A stretch of 6,061 nucleotides of DNA from CANLWN01 sp039815505 (GCA_039815505.1 JBCBZE010000219.1:1-6061); one strand, 5' to 3'; shown: positions 1-6,061, counted from the first letter of the stretch. Numbers and translations are program-made. Notes: generated by a model from the sequence alone, not told the origin.

Positions 1-816
1 CTTTTGTTTAGGACATCTATTTATTTTCTTGTTACGATCTCCTTTTTTACAGGTGCGCTAGGTGTTTTATCCTTGTTTTTTGAGCTTAATATCAATTTAA
101 AATATGGCTGGTGGTTGTGGGATAAAAGATTTTGGGCGCTCATTTTTTATATTGTTTTATCCTCTTTTGTGTTTTCTTTCTTAAAAATTGCCACGGAGCG
201 TTTTGGAAAAGGGGTTTTTGTCAAAGTGCTCTTGGGGAAATATAAGAACCCAAGGGAGGAAGAACGTATTTTTATGTTTCTGGATTTAAAGGACTCCACT
301 TCCATCGCGGAAAAGATCGGACACCTTACGTACAGCCAATTTCTTCAAGATTGTTTTTATGATTTAAACTCGGTCGTTCCCAAATATAATGCGGAAATTT
401 ACCAATATGTTGGGGATGAAGCGGTCCTTAGTTGGCCCTATAGAAGAGGTCTGGCCAATAACAACTGTATTGCCCTGTTTTATGCTTTTGAGGAACAAAA
501 GCTTTCCAGGCGGGAGTATTATATGGAAAAATATGGTATTTTTCCGAAGTTTAAGGCAGGTTTACACGGAGGCCGGTTAATGGCTGCCGAAGTGGGCTTT
601 GTGAAAAAAGAACTTGCCTATCATGGGGATGTGATCAATACATCGGCCCGTATTCAGGCAGAATGTAATAAGCATAACGTAGACCTTATCCTGTCCGAAG
701 AGCTGTTGAAAGATTTGAGGATCGAACATTTTACCGCTTCCAGGTCCTTGGGAAACGTCTTGTTGAAGGGGAAGCGGAAAAAAATAGGTATATATACTCT
801 AATGCCATATGATTAA
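1..816 (+). CDS. Membrane-anchored class III adenylate/guanylate cyclase (5' partial)
   Basis: This protein probably makes a cyclic nucleotide from ATP or GTP at the inner face of the cytoplasmic membrane. The frame is open to the first base of the window, so the true start lies upstream; residue numbers here count from the TTG at position 4. Two hydrophobic segments (about 5-27 and 43-60) precede the catalytic domain (about 88-268). The domain shows the metal-binding aspartates D94 (FLDLKDST) and D138 (QYVGDE), and the transition-state pair N212 and R216 in GDVINTSAR. The usual base-selecting Lys aligns with Q134 and the usual Asp/Thr with A205, so substrate preference cannot be read from sequence. 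Related flavobacterial cyclases often carry more N-terminal membrane helices, probably lost here at the window edge. The 3' end overlaps the downstream channel gene by 8 nt, which suggests translational coupling. The family call is firm; ATP versus GTP is open. Confidence 0.88.
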   Translation, partial: LLFRTSIYFLVTISFFTGALGVLSLFFELNINLKYGWWLWDKRFWALIFYIVLSSFVFSFLKIATERFGKGVFVKVLLGKYKNPREEERIFMFLDLKDSTSIAEKIGHLTYSQFLQDCFYDLNSVVPKYNAEIYQYVGDEAVLSWPYRRGLANNNCIALFYAFEEQKLSRREYYMEKYGIFPKFKAGLHGGRLMAAEVGFVKKELAYHGDVINTSARIQAECNKHNVDLILSEELLKDLRIEHFTASRSLGNVLLKGKRKKIGIYTLMPYD

Positions 817-1474
817 AAGTCTGTACCACCGTAGATTTGAATGTTTTTTGGCCACGCAAATCCTAATTCTCTTCGGCTCTCTATTAGTGCCGCATGATTT
901 GTACGAATATGTTTTATTGCCCCTTCTTTTTTTATTGAACATTACCGCCGGCATATTGCTGATTTCCAAGAATCGGAAACTTATGTGGTTTTGCGTTGCC
1001 CTATTTGTCGCTTCGTCCGCTGTGTTCGGTTCCAGTATGATTACAAGATCTGGGGAAGGGAATATTCTCATTAGACTTTCTATCTATTTCATTTTTCATA
1101 TCATAGTCACTCTGAATATTATCAAACAGGTTTGGGGCGCTAAATTTGTAAGCAAAAATGTTATTATAGGCCTTATGAGCGGTTATATATCCCTAGGACT
1201 TTTGGCATTTTTTTTATTTATGTCAATTGAGTTGATAGAACCCGGCTCTTTTCAAGGAATTCTGATGGATACCGAAAGATTGGAACTACGAATGGATGCC
1301 ATTATGTACTATGCATATATTACATTGTTGACCATTGGATATGGGGAAATAGTCCCCACGACCGCCATTGCGCAAAAAGCGGCGGTTTTGGTAGGCCTTA
1401 TAGGTCAATTTTATATGGTTATAATAACGGCCGTCGTAATCGAAAAATACATTAGGCATTCATCTAAGGACTAA
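809..1474 (+). CDS. Six-TM potassium-channel-like protein with GYG filter
   Basis: This is a probable K+-selective channel subunit of the cytoplasmic membrane, 221 residues. Hydrophobic segments lie at about 13-30, 33-52, 57-74, 86-107, 118-140 and 190-212. The last two flank a pore helix and the filter TIGYGE (175-180), the layout of the bacterial Ion_trans_2 pore. The filter reads GYGE where GYGD is usual, a conservative change. The fourth segment carries only R89, so a classical voltage sensor is not evident. The protein ends about nine residues after the last helix, so it has no RCK/TrkA-N or cyclic-nucleotide-binding domain. The ATG lies inside the end of the cyclase gene (8-nt overlap), and the antiporter gene follows after 27 nt, suggesting one operon. 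Channel identity is well supported by the filter; ion selectivity and gating are inferred. Confidence 0.85.
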   Translation: MIKSLYHRRFECFLATQILILFGSLLVPHDLYEYVLLPLLFLLNITAGILLISKNRKLMWFCVALFVASSAVFGSSMITRSGEGNILIRLSIYFIFHIIVTLNIIKQVWGAKFVSKNVIIGLMSGYISLGLLAFFLFMSIELIEPGSFQGILMDTERLELRMDAIMYYAYITLLTIGYGEIVPTTAIAQKAAVLVGLIGQFYMVIITAVVIEKYIRHSSKD

Positions 1475-1501
1475 ATCGGATTTTTATTACAAGCAAACCG
1501 T

Positions 1502-2752
1502 ATGGACTACTACATTATTATAACGGCATTGATTTTCTTGGCAGCAATTTTTGGATACATCAATGCCCGATACTTAAAACTGCCTACGACCATCGGCTTA
1601 ATGCTGATTACCATTCTTTACACATTGGCGGTTATTGTATTAAGTTACTTCGATGATACACTGCTTAAGGCCGAGATTGAATTGATTCAACAGATTGATT
1701 TTGAAACGGTCTTAATGGACTATATGTTGAGTTTTCTGCTTTTTGCAGGAGCGTTGCATACCAATTTTCAGCAACTAAAAGTACAGCGGTGGCCAATTAT
1801 TATATTTGCCACCATTGGTGTTTTGACCTCTACATTTCTTATCGGGACCTTCCTATATTATGTATTCCAACTGTTTGATATGGGGGTTGCCTATATACTT
1901 TGCCTGCTTTTCGGCGCTTTAATTTCCCCTACGGACCCTATAGCTGTACTTGGGATTCTAAAACAAGCAAAGGTGCCTAAAAAATTGGAGACCAAAATTG
2001 TAGGAGAGTCTCTTTTCAATGATGGTGTTGGCGTGGTAGTCTTTTTGACATTATTTCAAATTGCTTCGTCCGATAGTGGATCTGTAGAGCCCATCGATAT
2101 AGTACAATTGTTTGGACAGGAAGTTTTTGGGGGCATTCTATTGGGATTGTTGGTCGGATGGATAGCTTACAAATTGATGCGGTCCATTGACGATTTTAGT
2201 ATAGAGGTAATCATTACTTTGGCCGCCGTAATGATGGGTACCGTCACCGCACAGAAACTTCATTTATCGGCCCCCTTGGCCATGGTGGCCGCGGGATTAT
2301 TGATCGGTAATGATAAAGTAAGGGATGCAGTAATGTCCGAAGTTACTGAACGCTATGTGGATAAATTTTGGGAATTGATAGATATATTGCTCAACGCCAT
2401 TCTTTTTGTACTGATAGGCATGGAAATGTTAGTGTTGGTATATGAGACAAATTATATATTGGCAGGTATTTTGGCCATACCCATTACCCTGATCTGCAGG
2501 TATGCAGCACTATGGCTCCCGATAAAAGTCTTTCAAAAGAAATTGGATTTTGTGCCCTACACCAATATAATTATGACATGGGGTGGATTAAGAGGTGGTA
2601 TTTCAATTGCCCTGGCCCTGAGTTTATCCAATGAAATGTATAGGGAAATGTTTCTGGTAATGACCTATATTGTGGTTGTATTTTCAATTCTAGTTCAAGG
2701 GTTGACCATTGAAAAGCTGGTAAAAAAAGTCTTACCGGATACGGCTGTTTAA
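1502..2752 (+). CDS. CPA1-family Na+(K+)/H+ antiporter, NhaP type
   Basis: This cytoplasmic-membrane antiporter is expected to expel Na+ (possibly K+ or Li+) in exchange for protons, controlling internal pH and sodium. The 416 residues are almost entirely hydrophobic and consistent with about 12-13 membrane helices. Family motifs are clear: SPTDPIAVLGIL with T144-D145 at the unwound-helix position, GESLFNDG with E169 and the CPA1 ion-binding pair N173-D174, and GGLRGG (361-366) in a late helix. N173-D174 is the Asn-Asp signature of electroneutral CPA1 exchangers, as opposed to the Asp-Asp of electrogenic CPA2. The protein stops soon after the last helix, so it has no long cytosolic regulatory tail, and the length fits bacterial NhaP proteins. 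Its position 27 nt after a K+-channel-like gene suggests joint control of monovalent cations. The transported cation cannot be fixed from sequence. Confidence 0.92.
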   Translation: MDYYIIITALIFLAAIFGYINARYLKLPTTIGLMLITILYTLAVIVLSYFDDTLLKAEIELIQQIDFETVLMDYMLSFLLFAGALHTNFQQLKVQRWPIIIFATIGVLTSTFLIGTFLYYVFQLFDMGVAYILCLLFGALISPTDPIAVLGILKQAKVPKKLETKIVGESLFNDGVGVVVFLTLFQIASSDSGSVEPIDIVQLFGQEVFGGILLGLLVGWIAYKLMRSIDDFSIEVIITLAAVMMGTVTAQKLHLSAPLAMVAAGLLIGNDKVRDAVMSEVTERYVDKFWELIDILLNAILFVLIGMEMLVLVYETNYILAGILAIPITLICRYAALWLPIKVFQKKLDFVPYTNIIMTWGGLRGGISIALALSLSNEMYREMFLVMTYIVVVFSILVQGLTIEKLVKKVLPDTAV

Positions 2753-2763
2753 TATAAGTCGCC

Positions 2764-2811
2764 AACGATATATTAACTCCTTAAAATGAGGGTTAAAGTT
2801 TCCTAATCGTT
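2764..2811. repeat. Nested imperfect inverted repeat after the antiporter gene
   Basis: Outer arms AACGAT (2764-2769) and ATCGTT (2806-2811) enclose inner arms TTAACTC (2773-2779) and GGGTTAA (2790-2796), the inner pair including one G-T wobble. It lies just 3' of the antiporter stop codon and could form a weak hairpin in the mRNA. There is no proper U-run after it, so it is not a convincing intrinsic terminator. It may be chance in AT-rich DNA. Confidence 0.25.
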
Positions 2812-2855
2812 ACCAAAATATCAAATCCCAACTTCAAAACGAAATACGCATAGTA

Positions 2856-2871
2856 GTTGAATTAATTCAAC
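2856..2871. promoter_or_regulatory. Perfect 16-bp palindrome, possible operator
   Basis: GTTGAATTAATTCAAC is fully self-complementary and lies 58 nt upstream of the ATG of the charged helical protein at 2930. Size and position would fit an operator for a dimeric regulator. No regulator gene is adjacent, and such a palindrome can occur by chance in AT-rich DNA. A TATTTTTA sequence at 2893-2900 resembles the Bacteroidota -7 box (TAnnTTTG, one mismatch), but no TTG lies at the expected distance upstream of it, so the promoter here is unresolved. Confidence 0.3.
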
Positions 2872-2929
2872 AAAAATACCTTCCCAACCTTCTATTTTTA
2901 GGAAACATAAATTCATAAATCCGATCAAC

Positions 2930-3328
2930 ATGGGCGATAAAATTGATGAACTAAAAGAAAAATTTTCCGGTAAACTAGAGAAGACAAAGGAGAAAGTAAC
3001 CCAAATAGAACAAAACACTTTGGAAATCAGGGAAACGGCCAAAGAATCGTTTGAAACCTTTAAATCAGACTTGGAGGAAAGAATAAAAAAGGGTAAAAAA
3101 TCACACGCTAAGGCAAAATCAAAGGTTAAAAAAACGAAAGCCGACTTTAAAGAAAGTCTAGCCAGTTTTAAAAAAGAGCATACACTGGAGAGGGCAAAAG
3201 CAAAGGCAGAATATGCCGAAAAATATGCCTTGGCCAGTATAAAGCAAGTGAACATTACAATTGAAAGTGCTGAAATTGCTATTTCAGAAGCCATAATAGC
3301 TGCATTGGAAGTAGAAGAGCTCGAATGA
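2930..3328 (+). CDS. Uncharacterised charged, all-helical (coiled-coil-like) protein
   Basis: I do not recognise a named family. The 132 residues contain no Pro, Cys or Trp and are very rich in Lys, Glu and Ala, as expected of a long helix or coiled coil. Three parts are visible: an amphipathic mixed-charge segment (about 1-50), a strongly basic stretch (51-73, eleven Lys/Arg, with short Lys-Ala steps recalling histone H1-like tails), and a helix from about 84 ending in a more hydrophobic, acidic tail (106-132, IESAEIAISEAIIAALEVEELE-like pattern). There is no signal peptide or membrane segment, so it is probably cytoplasmic. It stands alone, 177 nt after the antiporter and with a terminator downstream, so it is probably monocistronic. 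A nucleoid- or stress-related scaffold role is only a guess. An opposing reading frame on the - strand (2821-3294) is best explained as a compositional shadow of this gene. Confidence 0.75.
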   Translation: MGDKIDELKEKFSGKLEKTKEKVTQIEQNTLEIRETAKESFETFKSDLEERIKKGKKSHAKAKSKVKKTKADFKESLASFKKEHTLERAKAKAEYAEKYALASIKQVNITIESAEIAISEAIIAALEVEELE

Positions 3329-3406
3329 AAAAACAGAAGATTTCCCTATAAAAAATCCCCCGAATGCCGATAAGCAAACTTTAGTGTTTTTTATTGTGTT
3401 GTGAAA

Positions 3407-3438
3407 GAAAGGCCCCAAAAAATGTTTTGGGGCTTTTC
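3407..3438 (+). terminator. Intrinsic terminator hairpin
   Basis: The core stem GCCCCAAAA (3412-3420) pairs with TTTTGGGGC (3425-3433) around an AATG loop. Flanking GAAAG and TTTTC extend the pairing to 14 bp with one G-U wobble. The A-run before and T-run after the GC block make it plausible in both directions, though both flanking genes read rightward. It lies about 80 nt after the stop of the charged helical protein and separates that gene from the sulfatase-maturase unit. Confidence 0.85.
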
Positions 3439-3450
3439 AATATGCTAGAA

Positions 3451-3469
3451 ATTAGGGCATGCCCCTAAT
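3451..3469. repeat. Small inverted repeat next to a candidate promoter
   Basis: ATTAGGG (3451-3457) pairs perfectly with CCCTAAT (3463-3469) around a CATGC loop, and GGGCATGCCC (3455-3464) is also palindromic. It ends 5 nt before the candidate -33 element at 3475-3478. It could be an operator for the sulfatase-maturase promoter. Because ATTTTTT follows (3471-3477), it could instead be a weak back-up terminator. Confidence 0.4.
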
Positions 3470-3474
3470 AATTT

Positions 3475-3507
3475 TTTGGTCTATATTAAGAACATTTACT
3501 ACTTTTT
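3475..3507 (+). promoter_or_regulatory. Candidate Bacteroidota-type promoter
   Basis: TTTG (3475-3478) and TACTTTTT (3500-3507) match the -33/-7 elements of Bacteroidota housekeeping promoters (TTTG and TAnnTTTG, one mismatch in the last base) with a 21-nt spacer, at the upper end of the usual range. Transcription would begin near 3514, giving a leader of about 30 nt before the ATG at 3543. It sits downstream of the terminator, where a promoter for the maturase gene is needed. The match is inexact and the region is AT-rich. Confidence 0.4.
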
Positions 3508-3542
3508 AGAAGAAATAAAGTATAAGTGACATTTTAAAGAAT

Positions 3543-4640
3543 ATGATCAAAAAACCTGTACACACTTTTGGATGTCTGCTCATTTGTTTTTCAATGATGA
3601 CATGCCGCCAACGTGTGGATACATCTACGGAACAAGTTTCCCTTCCTGCCCACATAAATACATCGGGGGGACCTCCGGGAATGGTTTGGATTCCGGGAGG
3701 CCACTATAAAATGGGAGCATTGCATACGGATACCGAAGCTCGTGACGATGAAAGACCCGCCCATGATGTGCGGGTCACGGGATTTTGGATGGATACGACC
3801 GAAGTGACCAATGCGCAATTCGAGGTTTTTGTAAAGACTACGGGTTATGTGACCACCGCGGAAAAAAAACCAGATTGGCAAGAACTGAAAAAACAGGTGC
3901 TGCCAGGTACTCCCAAACCTCATGATTCCTTGTTGGTTGCCGCATCCATGGTCTTTACCCCGGTAGATACCAGAAATCTTTTGGATTGGACCCAATGGTG
4001 GTCTTGGGTTCCAGGGGCAAACTGGGAACATCCCCAAGGACCTAATAGTCACATCAAAGGGAAAGAAGATCATCCTGTGGTTCAAGTTTCCTGGGACGAC
4101 GCCCAAGCTTATTTAAAATGGGCGGGCAAACGCTTACCCACGGATGCGGAATGGGAATTTGCGGCGAGAGGTGGATTAAAAAACAAATTGTATCCCTGGG
4201 GAGATGATACTACCATTAGCTCTTTTGGCAATACATGGCAGGGTACGTTCCCTTTATATAATAGTATGGAAGATGGATACCTTACCACCGCACCGGTAGG
4301 GAGCTATAAACCAAATAGGTATGGTTTGTACGACATGGCGGGTAATGTGTGGGAATGGACGTCGGATTGGTACAATGTCTCCTATTATTCCGAGATTGCC
4401 CAAAAAGGGGTTGCCGAAGACCCAAAAGGGGCGGACCAGCCCTATGACCCAAGACAACCAAGAATGCCACAGCGTGTACAACGCGGGGGGTCTTTTTTAT
4501 GCAATGGTAGTTATTGCAGCAGTTACCGATCTAGCGCACGGATGCAGTCTAGCCCAGATACCAGCCAAGATCATGTAGGTTTTAGGGGGGTAATGACGCA
4601 AAAGCAATGGGAAGATAGAAAAAACGGTAAAATACAATAA
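3543..4640 (+). CDS. Exported formylglycine-generating enzyme (sulfatase maturase, SUMF1-like)
   Basis: This enzyme likely oxidises the active-site cysteine of sulfatases (C-x-P-x-R motif) to formylglycine, using O2 and copper, which makes the sulfatases active. The 365 residues begin with a basic, then hydrophobic leader ending in MMTC21, a loose lipobox, so the protein is probably a lipoprotein or at least exported. The FGE-sulfatase domain runs from about 46 to 350: GMVWIPGG, DTTEVTNAQF (84-93), WVPGANWEHPQGP (155-167), HPVVQVSWDDA (177-187), GKRLPTDAEWE (195-205), GNVWEWTSDW (267-276), and RGGSFLC-x4-C with C320 and C325. This spacing equals that of the catalytic copper-binding cysteines of human SUMF1 (C336/C341). 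That separates a true maturase from EgtB, PvdO and other relatives sharing the fold. The residue after the first Cys is Asn rather than the human His, and the next Gly rather than Arg. No sulfatase is visible in the window. The next gene follows after 36 nt. Confidence 0.9.
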   Translation: MIKKPVHTFGCLLICFSMMTCRQRVDTSTEQVSLPAHINTSGGPPGMVWIPGGHYKMGALHTDTEARDDERPAHDVRVTGFWMDTTEVTNAQFEVFVKTTGYVTTAEKKPDWQELKKQVLPGTPKPHDSLLVAASMVFTPVDTRNLLDWTQWWSWVPGANWEHPQGPNSHIKGKEDHPVVQVSWDDAQAYLKWAGKRLPTDAEWEFAARGGLKNKLYPWGDDTTISSFGNTWQGTFPLYNSMEDGYLTTAPVGSYKPNRYGLYDMAGNVWEWTSDWYNVSYYSEIAQKGVAEDPKGADQPYDPRQPRMPQRVQRGGSFLCNGSYCSSYRSSARMQSSPDTSQDHVGFRGVMTQKQWEDRKNGKIQ

Positions 4641-4676
4641 AGGGGAATTGAATAGGATTTTTTAACTTATCTAGTT

Positions 4677-6056
4677 ATGAAAGCATATGATCATATTATT
4701 TTAGGTTCCGGCCAGGCGACAGGAACACTTTTGGGACGACTTATACCCACAGGAGATACGATCGCCGTAATTGAAGAGGGCAAAGTGGGAGGTAGCTGTG
4801 TTAACTACGGTTGTACCCCTACCAAAACCATGGTAGCCAGTGCCCGTGCCTTTCATATGGCAAAAAGAGGGGACTTTTTCGGTTTCCATGCAGATACTGT
4901 ACAATTGGATTATACCCGGGTTCGGGAGCGAATGAACGAAATACGCAATGGCAGTAGTAACGGATTGCAAAATTGGATGGAACATACAGCAAATGTAGAC
5001 CTGATCCGTGGCAGGGGAATGTTCGTTGGTGACAAAACCTTACAAATAGAAGATACGCAGATTTCAGGGAAAAACATATATATCAATGTGGGTACCAGAC
5101 CTCGAATTCCCAATATTGAGGGTATTGCCGATGTGCCTTGGATGGATAGTGCCCGTCTTCTGGAAAAAGAAACCTTACCAAAACATCTAATTGTCTTGGG
5201 AGGTGGATACATAGGTGTTGAGTTTGGCCAGATATTCAGAAGGTTTGGTTCCCGGGTGACCATAATTCAAAGTAAGGACCAGCTGATGCCAAGAGAGGAT
5301 AGGGATGTAGCTGATGCCGTTTTGTCCTTTATAAAAGAAGAAGGGGTGGAGGTCATCCTCAATGCAAGGGCGGTCTCCGTGAAGAAAAAAAATGAAGCTA
5401 TTCTTCTAACTATTGAAGTAGCAGGAAAAGAGCGGTTGGTCAAGGGATCGGACTTCCTCGTTGCTACAGGTCGTATACCCAATAGCGATACCATTCAGTT
5501 AGAAAAAACATCCCTAAAAACAAACGTAAGGGGATATTTAGAAGTCAATGATTTCTGCCAAACATCGGTAAAGGGGGTATATGCAGTTGGCGATGTTAAT
5601 GGGCATGGAGCGTTTACCCATACCTCGGTAAACGATGCCGAGATCGTTTTGGACCATTTGTTTGGTGGAGAGCGAGCATTATCCAAGCGTATTCCCATTT
5701 ATGCCCTGTTTACGGACCCTCCCTTGGGCAGGGTGGGAATGACCGAAAAAGAGGCTTTGGCAACAGGCAAAAAAGTATTAAAAGCGGTACGCCCCATGTC
5801 CAAAATCAGTAGGGCAAAGGAAATGGGGGAAACCAAGGGATTTGCCAAATTGTTGGTAGATGCGGAAACGGATCTTATCTTGGGTGCTTCCATACTAGGG
5901 ATAGGAGGGGATGAGATTATCAATATGTTTGCAACCATTATGCATAGTGGCATACAATGTCGAAATTATAGAAGGGTCGTATTGGTGCATCCCACTGTTT
6001 CAGAATTGATGCCTTGGATACTGGATGGAATTAAGGAGGCGATGGAAAAGGCTTAA
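4677..6056 (+). CDS. FAD-dependent pyridine nucleotide-disulfide oxidoreductase (mercuric reductase/RclA-like)
   Basis: This cytoplasmic flavoenzyme should pass electrons from NAD(P)H through FAD to a redox disulfide and on to an unknown acceptor. In 459 residues it shows the FAD-binding GSGQATG (10-16), the redox pair C41-C46 in GGSCVNYGCTPTK, a second nucleotide-binding loop GGGYIGVEFG (175-184), the FAD-contacting VYAVGDVNGHG (301-311), and a C-terminal dimerisation domain ending with the catalytic-type HPTVSE (H438, E443). The CVNYGC context is typical of proteins labelled mercuric reductase or YkgC/RclA rather than lipoamide dehydrogenase (CLNxGC). It lacks both the N-terminal heavy-metal domain and the C-terminal Cys-Cys pair of true MerA, so mercury reduction is unlikely to be its main role. 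After the second Rossmann strand the residue is Q198, not the Glu typical of NAD use, so the cofactor is uncertain. It lies 36 nt after the sulfatase maturase and is probably co-transcribed. Family call is firm; substrate is unknown. Confidence 0.9.
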   Translation: MKAYDHIILGSGQATGTLLGRLIPTGDTIAVIEEGKVGGSCVNYGCTPTKTMVASARAFHMAKRGDFFGFHADTVQLDYTRVRERMNEIRNGSSNGLQNWMEHTANVDLIRGRGMFVGDKTLQIEDTQISGKNIYINVGTRPRIPNIEGIADVPWMDSARLLEKETLPKHLIVLGGGYIGVEFGQIFRRFGSRVTIIQSKDQLMPREDRDVADAVLSFIKEEGVEVILNARAVSVKKKNEAILLTIEVAGKERLVKGSDFLVATGRIPNSDTIQLEKTSLKTNVRGYLEVNDFCQTSVKGVYAVGDVNGHGAFTHTSVNDAEIVLDHLFGGERALSKRIPIYALFTDPPLGRVGMTEKEALATGKKVLKAVRPMSKISRAKEMGETKGFAKLLVDAETDLILGASILGIGGDEIINMFATIMHSGIQCRNYRRVVLVHPTVSELMPWILDGIKEAMEKA

Positions 6057-6061
6057 CTGAA

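Noticed and set aside
389..580. A 63-residue + strand frame inside the cyclase gene
   Set aside because: It is an out-of-frame shadow of the catalytic domain with no motif of its own.
1475..1501. Possible separate promoter for the antiporter
   Set aside because: The 27-nt gap is too short to hold both boxes, and I see no convincing TTTG/TAnnTTTG pair in or just before it.
2753..2820. Possible intrinsic terminator after the antiporter gene
   Set aside because: Nested inverted repeats are present, but the stems are short and AT-rich with a wobble and no T-run follows, so I list them only as a repeat.
2821..3294. A 157-residue reading frame on the - strand opposite the charged helical gene
   Set aside because: Its Phe/Leu/Ser-rich translation is what the reverse of Lys/Glu/Ala-rich codons gives. 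The + strand frame has a coherent helical composition and is followed by a terminator.
3591..4106. A 171-residue reading frame on the - strand within the sulfatase-maturase gene
   Set aside because: It lies wholly inside a gene with strong family motifs, and its translation shows no recognisable domain.
3543..4640. Alternative assignment as EgtB, PvdO or a gliding-motility FGE-fold protein
   Set aside because: The C-x4-C pair after RGGS and the extended similarity to SUMF1 motifs favour a true sulfatase maturase.
4677..6056. Calling the flavoenzyme dihydrolipoamide dehydrogenase or merA
   Set aside because: The redox motif is CVNYGC rather than CLNxGC, and the Hg-specific N-terminal domain and C-terminal Cys pair are missing.

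Overview
The window looks like chromosomal DNA from a member of the Bacteroidota, most likely a marine Flavobacteriaceae. This is inferred from moderate-to-low GC, AT-rich start regions without clear Shine-Dalgarno sequences, a candidate promoter of the TTTG / TAnnTTTG type, and protein types common in that group. No taxonomic search was possible. All recognisable genes are on the + strand; I see no RNA genes, mobile elements or CRISPR arrays.

Left block (1-2752): three closely packed genes for signalling and ion transport. A membrane-anchored class III nucleotide cyclase, cut at its 5' end by the window edge, overlaps by 8 nt a six-TM potassium-channel-like protein with a GYG filter. After 27 nt comes a CPA1/NhaP-type Na+/H+ antiporter. 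The spacing suggests one transcription unit devoted to monovalent cation and pH homeostasis, possibly tied to a cyclic-nucleotide signal. The channel has no cyclic-nucleotide-binding domain, so the link to the cyclase is positional only.

Middle (2753-3542): a 132-residue, highly charged, probably all-helical protein of unknown function stands alone. A perfect 16-bp palindrome lies upstream of it and a strong intrinsic terminator hairpin downstream. A second small inverted repeat and a candidate Bacteroidota promoter precede the next gene.

Right block (3543-6056): an exported formylglycine-generating enzyme (sulfatase maturase, SUMF1-like) keeps both catalytic cysteines. It is followed 36 nt later by a flavin-dependent pyridine nucleotide-disulfide oxidoreductase of the mercuric reductase/RclA-like group. 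The spacing suggests co-transcription. A thiol-dependent oxidase beside a thiol-disulfide flavoenzyme is suggestive, but the predicted compartments differ and no sulfatase gene lies in the window.

Nothing here amounts to a clearly new system. The best leads are the cyclase-channel-antiporter cassette, the cyclase's altered base-recognition residues, the maturase-reductase pair, and the uncharacterised charged helical protein.
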